DNA of 64,000 nt. It comes from Hyperoplus lanceolatus. Taxonomy: Eukaryota; Chordata; Actinopteri; Uranoscopiformes; Ammodytidae. The stretch spans positions 16,647,501 through 16,711,500 of the forward strand of contig CM049417.1 in the NCBI GenBank assembly GCA_026929865.2. Reading direction: 5' to 3'. A program made the translations under genes and the position numbers. Positions 25,978-39,100 of the stretch are shown here, one piece after another. The notes beneath the pieces were generated by a model, which saw only the letters and a list, made by a program, of their open reading frames with translations, did not search any database and was not told where the DNA came from. Position 1 is the stretch's first letter. Every line of letters begins with the position of its first letter.

Positions 25978-28900
25978 TATCTTATCTTATCTTATCTTAT
26001 CTTATCTTGAATCTAATAGGTCCAGTGTCTTCCTTGAAGACTAATACTCATCGTTGTAGCTTTTAATGCCTCTATTTCTTCTAACCACAGTTTCGATTAG
26101 GAAATTGGCAAGCCATGTCATAAGTGTAACTGTTGCAAATTTGCTCTGTGCCTTTCATTAAGTTTGCACTCACAATCTAGCAGACAATTGACTAAAACAG
26201 CATGTTATTGTGCAACCAAAAACTGGGACTGGATTGTAGACACATTCTGTGAGTGAGAAGAGCCTAAAACATGCAGTAATGAAGTGGGAAGTATTTCCAA
26301 TAAGACAGCTGAGAAAAATAATCAATCTGTCAGATTCCTAAATTGAGAATGTTCCCTCTTTAATTTTTTTCTGGCTTCATCAAAAGCTAATGTTAATATT
26401 GCTCATAAAAGTATGTGTTTTCTTTTAAAACATGCCTCTCATAATCATAAATTACCTTTTAACAGCAAACGAGACCATCAGTGCAAAGAAAGACGTTTTT
26501 ATATAGTTTTTATTACTGCGTTTGGTCTGGTCGCACACCCAGTCCGATTTTCGGTTCACGTGTGCATGCTCTATGGTCACATATCCGTATTGGTCACAGA
26601 TTTCAGTGTGGCGCAGCAATGCGATTTGAGAAGCCTATCCCTCCAGGTGAGGAAAGGGGAGCAGGAGCCTTGTTTGAGACAGTCATTTGTCGTCATAATG
26701 ACTGATAACAGGGCTGAACCATCAAAGAAAAAAAAGAAAATGCAATGAAGAAAAGCTAAAAGGGAGAGTGATAGGCGGGCGGGAGGGCGTTGCCAAACAA
26801 CGTATACACAATTTCATGGGAGCAAACTAGACTGCAGTGTTTACTCCTAAATGAATGAGCGGTTGGTGCTAACACAAAGTTTGCTTTGCCTCACCAGCAT
26901 CATCACCATTATTCATCTGAAATAGTCATTATTTACAACAACAACATAAACACATTACCTCATTGTGATCCATACTAACTGCCGTCTCTCGTTCATTCGC
27001 TTTCTGTGAGGACACGGAATCTTTCAGCTCCGTGAGAGGTGACACTGCATCAACTCATTGCAATCAGGTGTGTGTAGCACTGACTGGCATTAGTTGATGC
27101 TGTGTCACTAACCACTCTCACAGAGCCGAAAAGAGTCCGGTGCCCTCACACTTTCAACACACGGACATGCACTATATTGCTTCCTGATCATTTGAATCTC
27201 GCACGCCCGGCACGAGCTAGAAAACAGCTTCACGACAGCTGGCGTCGTAAAAATACTACCGCTTTTGTCTAAAGGGGCCGCCAACATGCAATGTTAGTCG
27301 TAGTGGCTTTAAGCCTTTGGACAAGGTTAACAATACAAATGTTGCTTCCTAATTTTGCTTATCTCTGTGTTTGATATTTAAGGGTCTGGAGGGAATTACA
27401 AAGACATGGGAGGAAACTCTCCTGGAAATAGCCCCTCACAAAGATGAAGGCCACTACAGGCTTTGGTGAGAAAGCTTGCTCTGAAGGCAGGGTTGGATGG
27501 AGGGTTGAAGAAATCATAACTGTAACCCAGGATAAAACTCACTCCAACTTGTGCTCTTATATATTTGTGTCCTCAATACTGCCATCTGATCATTTCATAA
27601 TTTAGTTTAGTATGTATACAGATGTATGTAATGCCAAGGCTGTATGGTCAGAAAATGAGATTGATCCAGTCCGGTAAAACCATTTTCGGAGTATTTAGAA
27701 AAGAATGAGCGTGTTTATTGGTTGTCACCTGGCTGGTTAAATTAATAAAGCCCAGACCACCTGCTGTGTATAAAAATACATAAAGTCAGATGTCTTGTCT
27801 AATTACAAGCCCCAGCCATTGCCACTGATTAGACAAGGGGGAAGGCTACAGTCAGACACTGGCCCGCAGTAAACATAATAGAGAGAGAGGCATGGAGGGA
27901 GGGAGACACAGAAAGATTTAATTTAGGAGTTATGCTCAAATTATTTGTGAATTATTTATTTTTTCTTAAGACTTCATCATATCAAATCAAATAATGATTA
28001 TTTATACTTCCTCCCTGTTTCTCCCAGTGGCACAGAGGAGGTTTTCCAGGCCCTGGAGGACAACCAAGTCATTCTGTCCACAATGAAGTCCTCTCGGTTT
28101 GTCAGAGCCTTTGAGCGGGAGGTGGACTGCTGGGAACGTCGGCTGTCCCAGGTTCTGGAAGTCATTGAGATGATCGTCACTGTGCAACGTCAGTGGATTT
28201 ATCTGGAGGTACACAAGACACAATCATACACTAAAATATGTCAAAAGGACTAACTATTACACATTTAATGATTTACGGTTGGCTTTTTAGTTTGAATATA
28301 TTCATCATATGATGGAGAACACATTGATGAAACATTGTCTGTTGTCTTACTAGAGAGTTAAAGTTTATTTGAATAGACATAGCTCTCTGGTTTCTGTTGT
28401 TTAACCTCGGTATTCTTACCGTTATCTATTTGTAATACCATCACCTTCTGTCATGTCTGCCATGCAGTTAACCTCTTTCAACTACAGCAACCTTTCAAAG
28501 TCACTCTACATTTTCATAGAACATTTTCCAAGGAAAGGACATCAGGGAGCAGCTGCCTAACGAGTGCAAAGATTTTGAAGAAGTTAGTCGTAGTTGGAAG
28601 ACCATCATGAGCCGACTCCACAAGGATAACAACGCCTTGCAGGGAACACACCACCCGGGTATGTCAACATACTTTATGTTTCCTTAAAGATCCTGCTGTA
28701 CATGGACTTACACTGCGTCCTTTCTGCCTCAATACTTACACTTATATCTATAGGAGTTTGGACTGTGATGGGTCTAAAGCTTTTTTGAAATGTGTCCCAT
28801 GTCTAATCCATATCCTTCATGTGAAACAAACTGTCTACCTGAAATATAGGTAGGGGGTAGTTCAGAAGGATTTTAGTTTAAGAATAAGACCGTCGATGAT

Positions 28901-31900
28901 GATGTCTGCTCTTAGAGGCTTCTTTATTCACAAATGAAAAAGTATTAATTATTTGTATTTGAATAAAAGCAGCATTAATCCTGTCTACTCCGTCCTTCAG
29001 GCTTGCCAGAGAAGCTTGCAGAGATGAGTGCCAAACTGGAGGAGATCCAGAAGGCCCTGGACATGTACCTGGAGACCAAGAGGCAGATCTTCCCAAGATT
29101 CTATTTCCTGTCCAATGATGATGTCCTGGAGATCCTAGGGCAGTCACAGAATCCAGAAGCCATGCAACCCCACCTGAAGAAGTGTTTTGACAACATAACA
29201 CGTCTGCGCATTGAAAAGGCAAGAAACTTAGATAATAATCAGTCACAGGGACCTATACACTGCATATACAGTGGTTTGTGCTACACTACTGCTGAGGCCA
29301 TTTAGTCAAGATTAGATTACTTCACATTTAACTCCCACATGATTTGTGTTTCTTTACCTAAAGTTCTTTACTGCAACTTATCCACTCTACTTTATGGCTA
29401 TAATAGGGCACAGTGTATAGGAAAGCTGTTAAATAGGCTATATGTTTTGTTGATGGGCATAATTCAGTTTTCAGGCGTATTTGAAATGTTTCTTGTCTTT
29501 AGAATCTTTTTCAATGCAGGTTATTGTGTTGTCTGTGTCAGTGTCCTCAAACAAGACATGATAAGGTGTGCAATCTACTGGCACACAACAGCTGATTTAA
29601 TCATATTAAATCGCATGTGCTGTGGAGGGGCAGGGAAGTCATCTTTTTAAATTGAACCTTGTGCTCAATGGTATTTCTTAAATCATATTTGTAGCAAAGG
29701 CACCTGAATGCTGCATTTATTGACTTATGTTTTTTCTATATTTATTGCCCCATTTCAGAAATGTGCTTAAATATAAATCAGATTTTCAAAATGAACTGGC
29801 CTCAAAACCTGGACCTCAAACCGCAGTTTTTGGAATATACAGAAACAGACTGGGATGGACCATTACAATACTTACAGGTAGTTGCCACTGTGTATGTCTT
29901 CTCTAGGTGGGCAGTAAGCCAGACGCCATCGGGATGTTCTCTGCTGATGGGGAGTTCATTTCATTCCTCCAGGGAGTGCAACTGGACAGACCTGTGGAGG
30001 TACAGGAGTGATGATTATGATCATGGTGTTATGTAAATCAGAGTGTAGTCATGTTAGCGTTAGGTGCTAATGACTGCTGAATGAATAATGGAAGTTACAA
30101 TGGAGAATGTTTGTTAACATTTTTTTTTTGTGAATGTAGATTTGGCTGTGTGATGTTGAGAAGACCATGCGTATTACACTGAAGGATAGCCTGAGCGACT
30201 GCCTTGTAGCTCTGAAGAAGATGACCGGACAAAGAGACAAATGGGTCAGAGAATGGCCAGGACAGGTAACTTTTTATTTGGCTCTTCCCTCATCAATTGC
30301 ATTCTTATTGACTGACTGATACTGATGCAGTGACATTCCCTGGACTCAATGTTAATGGAACACCTGCAACTTAATCAATGCAATCTTGTTAATAGTAACT
30401 GTAAAAGTTGTTGTTTATGCAAAATGTACTTTATACCTGTTGTACCCCAAATAACCCCTATCCATTTCCATGGGTTTTTACTCTATGGCATTGGGTTGTT
30501 AGACAAGCTGTACTGTATATTCAAATTCATAAAATCTTCATTTGCTTATGGAGTCAATAGATAATAAACTTGGAAACTTAGTAGTACCATACTTAAATTT
30601 TTATGAAATGAAATTGAAACAAAGTTACAGGGTTCTTTACATAGAAGGATTCCCTTTTTCTTTATTATTTTCTTCTTCTTGTTTTAGATGCTAATCACAG
30701 CCAGTCATATTCAATGGACCACTGATGTCACTAAATCACTCATAACCAACAAGGAGAGAGCTGATAAGTCCTCCCTTAAGTCCATGAAGAAGAAACAGGT
30801 TTGATTGACTTTTTGTCACCTAACTGAACTTGGAGCGTGTGAAATTTTAAGTTAAACTTATTTTGATGATATGCTAACACACCAGTGTGTCCCCATACAG
30901 TAAGCTGGATGTTCTGTACCCAGAATAACGTGTCTTCTCTGTGTCTGTTACAGTTAGAATTGTATGTTTTTTCCTTATTTTACAAAACCTAAGATTAAAT
31001 TAGCCTTTTCATCACCATGCATAGCTAACATAATGATGTTTAGAAATGACAGCCTTCCAATAAAAAACGCTTGACCTTTTGCCATTTGTTACTCAGGTGT
31101 CCATGCTTAACGGCTATTCAGAGACCATCCGTGGCAACTTGTCCAAAGTCCTACGGCTGAAGATTGTAGCGCTGGTCACAGTGGAGGTTCATAATCGGGA
31201 TGTCATTGATAAGCTGGCCAAGGCAGGCTGCAGTGACACCAATGCCTTCGATTGGCTCTGCCAGCTGCGGCTATACTGGGAGAAGGTATGGTCTGGGAGG
31301 GACAAGTGACAACAGGAGACAGTTTGGAGAGTCTTAATGTGAGCAAGATTAACAAAACATCTAATACACTTCTTTATTTCCTGTTTTTGTTTGTTTTCTC
31401 AATAGGATGTGGATGACTGCATAATCCGACAGACCAACACACGTTTCTTGTATTGCTACGAGTACCTGGGCAACTCTGGACGGCTTGTCATCACACCACT
31501 TACTGACAGGTCATCATCTATCAGTCAATTATTGCACCCAAAGAATATTTGCATTGCATATTTAATCAATTAGTAATTTTTATATTTTCTATTGATGCTG
31601 GATATCAGACAAATGCGGACAAATTTGCACTGTGGCTGTAATCTTTTCATATAAATTTAATCCAAGCAGACAGAAACTCCCATTGGCGTTGTTGCTTTGT
31701 TATAATCACTAGATAACACCTTGGCCTATTTGTGCATTCTATTCGGTAAATTGCTATATGGGTGGGTTGATTAGTAATTGAAATACCTAACATAGTAGTT
31801 CACATTGGAGACTATCTCATAGAGCTAACTGAATTTCTGTAAAACTTTCACAAACTTTTTCTGAATATTTGTATGTATATTGAATACGTTTTTCTACATT

Positions 31901-34900
31901 GTAGAGTGTCTGTAGAGTAAATGTCAATGTTTGACTCAATGTTTGTTCAGGTGTTACATGACCCTGACCAACGCGCTCCATCTCCATCGAGGGGGCTCTC
32001 CTAAAGGCCCAGCTGGCACTGGGAAGACAGAGACAGTAAAGGACTTAGGCAAAGCTCTAGGCATGTATGTCATTGTAGTCAACTGCTCTGAAGGTCTAGA
32101 CTACAAATCCATGGGAACCATGTACTCTGGCCTGGCACAGGTAGGAACGAAGAGGAATAATGATGATGATGACAACTTGGAAGTTTAAAAAGTAGTTTTG
32201 AAATGTGACTTAGTTCCTGTTCAACATGTTAAGATCAAAACCTCTTAACATTTAAACAAAAACGTGTTCTCAGTTATTAAGTAGTAGGTTGTCATCTTTG
32301 TCTATTTGTTTGTGTTGACAATGTGCATGTTTTAATGATGGTTAAACAATGAATTGCATTAGAGTGGATTATTTTTCCCCCTGCGTTTCCCTGTGTATTT
32401 TAACTTTGAAATGATTGTGTATTGCACTGTGTCCACTAGACAGGAGCATGGGGTTGCTTTGACGAGTTCAATCGTATCAACATCGAGGTGTTGTCAGTAG
32501 TGGCCCAGCAGATCCTCTCCATCCTGTCCGCCCTCTCAGCTGGACAGACCAAATTCCATTTTGACGGACATCACATACGTCTGATCTGGTCATGTGGTAT
32601 CTTTATCACAATGAATCCTGGTAGGCCTTCACTAATGTGGAAATGGATACTCTGCATTTTATGTCTCCATTTGAGGGTAGAAATATTAATCTTGGAATCA
32701 TACTGTGCATATACAAATGGTAAATGGACTCCAATTATATAGTGCTTTTCCCTGTTTTTTCACAGACTCAAAGCACTTAACATTGTTTTGTACACATTCA
32801 CCCAATCACACACACATTCATACACCGATAGCAGCAGCTACCACGCAGGGTGCAAGCTAACTATCGGGAGCAATTTGGGGTTCAATGTCTCGCCCAAAGA
32901 CACTTCGACATGTGGCAGGTAGGCGGGGGATCGAACCTCCGACCCTACACTCCAGAGGCAACCTCCCTGCCCACTTCGCCACTGCTGCCCATCTACTATT
33001 CTTTTCTTCCATTGTATAATCATAATAAATAATACAATGAGAGAAAAGAATAGTAGATGACATTTCCATTTAAATATATATTTTTGTCACGTTTGTTTTT
33101 ATCCAGTGTTTGCTTTTATAACCTTTTCTGTCCATTTGTAACTTTTTCAAGGTTACGCTGGTCGTACTGAGCTCCCAGACAATCTCAAGTCCATGTTCAG
33201 ACCTATCTCCATGGTGGTGCCAGACTCTACTCTAATTGCTGAGATCACACTGTTTGGAGAGGGCTTCAACAACTGCAAGGTACTGACACTTAAGGACATT
33301 TATTTTGGCGGTGTGTTAGGGGAAAAAAAGTAAAATAGAACTAATGAAAGCAGTAAACAGCGCAAGTAAAGTTAGTCTTAATCCTTATGTTAGGGTTGTG
33401 TAGATGTGAAGACTGTGAAGCCCACTGATGGAAATGGCTATTTGTGATATTGGGTTATATAAATAAAACTGTTTTGATTTGATTAAAGACATTTATACAT
33501 ATGATATAGATTTATCATCTAATAAATAAACTATATTGTTGATTTAGTTATAGGTATGATACCAGCTAGTTGCTCTATAACAAACTGATATACGTATACA
33601 CTTACAATTTGAGTATCACTGGGTTTTTGTATCCTATTTGTCATGCATGCTGAAGTAGCCATATCCAGGCTTCTGAACACTCTTTTCTTTTTTTAAAAGA
33701 TATTTTTTGGCATTTTTCATGCTTTATTTGATAGTTTGAAGAGATAGTTTGGAGTGACATGCAGAGAACGACCGCGGGCGGGAATCGAACACGGGTCTGC
33801 TGCTGGGCCCGGCCCGGGGGGCACGCCCTACCAACTGAGCAAAGGGCGCCCCGCTTCTGGGGCCTCATTTATAAAGCTTTGCGTGGGATTCACGTGGAAG
33901 CTGGCGTACGGAAGAAATGTAGGATGTACGTGCGAACAAAAATATTCGGATTTATAAAACAGTGCGCACTCATGTCCTACGCCTGTTTCCCTTTATAAAT
34001 CACAATCAACTCTAAATGTGGCGCAGACTTTGCGGGCTTCACGTACCGCCCATATTTACCCATACATAGTCATCGACACACCCAAATTAATATCATTTAC
34101 TGAGTGCATGAAGGCGGTAGTGGCAATCGCCGACTGAAAGGGAAATGGAAAAATAGACTCCACACGGTGTGGATCACTGCGGTCACCCCGAAGTACCCGT
34201 TGGAGAAGTGGCGACCAGGGAAAATATAGTTTGGTGGCAGTGTGAGCGTAAAGGCGTCAGAGTTCAGCCTGTGGCGATCTCTGTGAACGCTGTGGCCGAA
34301 ATAAAAAGAAGCGATCCGACATAAAAGTGGACGCAAACAAGTGCATATCCTCACACAACAGTGTTTGTGCCACGAGCGGGGGACACTGAGACCCCCCATG
34401 AGATACAGATTCGGAGAATTCATCCCGGGGCAGTGGCGGGCGGCGGAGGGTTAATAATAAACTTCACAGTCCCTTTCAAAACACAATTGCGACGTGCTTA
34501 AACACAAAGAAAAACACAGATAAAACGGACTAAAAGCCGTTAAAAAAAAATCACAGTAGCCTATATGATGTAAAGTAGGCTTATCATTAGTGTATGAAAA
34601 GGTGCACTCCTGTCTGCCTGACTGAGGCATCGAGAACAGCGTCAGTGTAAAAGTAATAGGCTGTATTCCACCTCAATATTATCAGAATTAATTCCACAAC
34701 ATGCAGATAGGTTATTCTAACTGCAGAGCTTATTCGAACGCTATTTTGTTTTTATTTGCACTCATATAGCCTATCTCCGTTTGTAGGCTATGTAAAATCC
34801 TAATTCGTTTTGTTTTTGTTGGTATCACTCCATGGAATAATCCGTGGAGGCATTTGTTCATTAGTTGTAAGAATGGCTTCATCCGTTTTGCAAAGGAACT

Positions 34901-36109
34901 CCCAATATATGATAGACCTTCATGGCTTATAATAGGCCTATCTGGATTCATTTTACACAAACACATTCGTTCTCGCACTTCATACATGTGCCGACGGAGT
35001 CGCCGTTTCTCCTTTCTCCACTTTCTGTGCCTACGCATGGGTCAGAGTTTGCGTGGAGGACCGCACATCTCCCGTCAAGTTTGGTTTTTATAAATCCCAA
35101 TATTTGCTTAGAAATTGGCATGCGCCCTCTTCTGGGCGTACGCAACGTTTATAAATGAGGCCCCTGAACACTCTTTGTGGTGCAGAATATAGTGTCTGCA
35201 GTAGCCTGGCTCTGCCCGCCTACCTACTTCCGCTCAAATTTAGTCAGTCTGGGTCTGTGGTATATTCATGCGTTCCTGCTCGAACAGATTTCTACCGGTC
35301 CAATCAGCGAACAGAGGGAGTGGCTGAGAACGATGACGTCGAGGTCGTGCGCCAGTTTTAGTTGTAGTCACAGGAAGACAATGGATAAGGATACGAGAGA
35401 AGCTATTCAGTCTGTTGTGGCAACGCTGCCGAATATCGATAAATTAAAGCCGGAGCAAGAACAAGCTTTGCTGAGGTTTGTTGGTTTCCAGGCGGTCCCG
35501 GCGCCAGACATACCTCACGACCAAACGCTATGCGATTGGTTATGGCAGTTCCAGAGTGGCAATGGGCAGATCCAATAATTTTAAACCTTAACAGACACCC
35601 GCCTCCAAGTGAGTGAACGTTTGTCAATTGAGCAGTTCCAGACCTTCTGAACAAATGAAATGAAGTACGATGGTCTGGTAGAACCAGGCTAGTGTCTGCA
35701 CAAGGATGATCATAAACCCTGATGCTGTTAGGATAATTTATTACAATACATTAACTAAGCATAATTGTTATTGAATGATTATTTAATTGTAATTAAGCAT
35801 TCAATAAGCAGTTAATTACAGTTAGTGAATGTACCCTTATTGTAAAGCAATACCAAGATGTCTTTCACCCTTCTCTCTCTGGCCCCCTTTCTTTCTTCCT
35901 ATTCTTTATGTCACTCAATGTAATAATACAACAGACTTTGTCTTTTTCCCCATAGATCCTGGCTAAGAAAGTATTTACCCTGTACTCCCTGGCAGTGCAG
36001 CAACTATCTCATCAGGACCACTACGATTTTGGCCTGCGTGCTCTCACCTCCTTGCTTCGCTATGCCGGAAAGAAGCGCCGCCTTTGTTCCAATGTTCCTG
36101 ATGAAGAAG

Positions 36110-36171
<62 letters not shown>

Positions 36172-39100
36172 CCTGCCACACACACAACATGGATTTAAGG
36201 GTTTACTGAAACACAAAGAGAGGAGGGATTTCATAGTAAAAAGACTGTAAGTTGCAATGGAATAGTGGGCGCATTTGCTATCACTGATAAAGCTGGAAGG
36301 TTAACCCAAGCTGTGATTTCATATCTCTTTTTGCATTCTGTCTAACTACAGTGTCAAATCATAGGAGAACCAACACCCAGAAAATGTACTGAACTAACTG
36401 CTGCCCTTCCCTTTCAAATGAACCAAGCTTTTCAATATACTGTAGGAAGTGTAATGGTGAGTGAGTCTACCTGTGTACCTCTGCCCTCAGATCCTGCTAA
36501 TGGCTATGAAGGACATGAACATTGCTAAGCTGGCCTCAACTGATGTGCCACTGTTCAATGGGATCACCCAGGACTTGTTCCCTGCTGTTGAAATACCCGT
36601 CATAGACTATGGCAAGGTAATTCAGCAATTTAAGATCAGCATTTGTAGGGGTATAACATAATGTTTCTTATGTGTGCTATGACTGTATGATTGTGTTCCT
36701 TCTTGATCCCCAAATAGCAAAACAAATGGTGCTGGTCTTCATAGGCAGATTGTGTTATGTTGCACACAAAAACCTAAATGTTTATATACAGGGATGCAAA
36801 CAGCTCACTTTTTAAGTGGGACTCACTTTTTTGATAGCCAAATGGGTCACTTGTGTGATTCATGCAAATCCAAGGAGTTTTTGGAAGGAGGGGGGGAGGG
36901 GTGTCCAGAGACTAAAAACAAAAAATACCCAAAAGATGTGATATGTTTGCACCAGGAACCTGAATGTTGTCTTTTCCTTCACAGAAAAATAGACATTTCC
37001 ACCATACATTTGACGCAGAAAAATCACAGATTGGTGGATAAAAATCCACCAGAATGCAGGAAATTAAAAAACCCCCGCCTATAATTTCTCACCCAAAATG
37101 TTAAAACGAAACCTGGCCTATGTCCCTGTCCTGTACTCAGGTTAAATATACCTAGATATGTTGTTTTTAAAAAGAAGGCATGTCAGTAGACATGTCTGGC
37201 CCTTAATTAAATTTTTATTTCTTGAGTGGCCCTTTGTGAAATTGAGTTTGACATCCCTGCGCTAGTCTTTACGGTGAAAACACCAGACGTTACGATAAAC
37301 ATGCGTCGGACAACGAGTCACCAGTATGCACTCACTTTTTTGACCCTTCACCTGTTTGATTCCTGTATATAAATATGTCAGTTCTCTGTTTTGTCAAAAT
37401 CTGCACATCAATGGTGCTGACTCACCAGGCTATCACTTTAACTGACTATCCGTCTATCTTTTACTGTCATTTTTCTTAAGTTTAAAGAGGCTATAGAGCA
37501 CGAGCTTCGTAAGAGCGGTTTCCAGGTGACTCCTTTTACCCTGACCAAAGTCATCCAGCTTTACGAGACCAAAAACTCTCGACACTCCACTATGCTGGTG
37601 GGCAAGACAGGCAGCGCTAAGAGTGTTACCTGGAAAACCCTGCGGAATGCCCTCATTGACCTGCACCACAAGGGAGTTCCTGACTTCAAGCTTGTCCATG
37701 TGAGTATGAACATGTCGTTTTTTTCATTCTCAACCCTCTATAAGTAGGTCTTCTTAAAGTCACTAAGTGCTCGAACTTTGTTTTAATTTTTAACATAACA
37801 GATTGGTCAAAACATTTACTCTGGCTTTCTTTCTACTTATTTGCATCTATTTTTACCTTTTTCTCCTGCTTGCTCGCTCTCTCTTTCCTCAGTATTCTTT
37901 GCATATTTATTTCTGATGCCTTGTGCAGCCTCACCTGCTCCTGGTTCTCATTATCTGCCTCTCTGTTCCTCTCTGTTGCCTGTCTCCAATGAGATACTGT
38001 ACCTGATTTTGTCTCACCCACTTAGACAAAAACACACATCCATGCATTCAAAAAATAAAATCTAAATAGTGAGAGAGAAAAAATGCAAAAAGATGCACAT
38101 GTTTTATTAAAAGATACTGTTTACAAGTGTTTCTCATCATTCTCTCAAGCTCAGCTGCATATTAACAGTCTTTAATAATGATGTTCTGTCAGTATCATAA
38201 ATATTTATAACATTTTCTATTGCATGCCTTTATCTCTGTGGCAAAACAGGAGTATCCTCTGAACCCCAAAGCAATGAGTCTTGGAGAGCTGTATGGAGAA
38301 AATGACCTCGCCACTAATGAGTGGACTGACGGAGTGCTGTCTTCCCTCATGAGAACGGCCTGCGCAGGTGCAAACACTATAAACACACATTGCTGTTCAT
38401 ACTATTTTAAGTACAAGTAAATACACTCTAGGGACTCATGATTCTTCCTCAGGCCATACCCATTGCTAAATTCAGCTCAACTGAATCACATTATATATCT
38501 CATTGAGCATTCATACATATACAGCCTTATTGAACAGTAGTGATACAATATAGTGGAAATTGTATTGTTAAACAGAGCATGTTTTGCAACTTACTCTGCT
38601 CATTCTACATACTTTCCATTTGTACACAGTTGCCTCAGGCATTGCATCTTAAATTGTTGAGAAAAAAAACATTTTCTTTGCTTCACTTCTGCTTTCAAGA
38701 AATTAACATCATTGAGTACAGGAAAGTCGTATGTTGCTGTGCTGTGAATGTATATCGTATCCATCTTACCTAAGATTGAATTCATTATAAACAGTTATGT
38801 GTTTTGCTAATCGTGAATTCACTAGACACTCAGGCCATTGTTTTCTTTTCTCTGTCTGCCTTAGCAAATACTATTCCTTGTTTTAGTACACAACACTGTA
38901 TTTTTTTAATGTTTTTTTATTGTAACAATTTGGCACACCATAAATACAATACGGTTTTTGTATAGGCTCTGGTCTTTTTGTGGGAAAATATGTTACTTTT
39001 TTCCAAACCATAAATCCAAAGGTAAACTGGTCAAATTTATATAGTCAAATTAATCCTACTGTCTCAAAATTATGTTTGCACAATTTGCATTACAGCATGA

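Noticed and set aside
28878-29246. Minus-strand 122-codon frame over exon 27
   Set aside because: Antisense shadow of a strongly conserved dynein exon.
32715-32991. A functional tRNA gene
   Set aside because: A and B boxes are present, but the sequence continues into a SINE body and there is no cloverleaf-compatible 3' end.
33686-33852. A second tRNA gene
   Set aside because: Same reason: tRNA-derived SINE head with target duplications.
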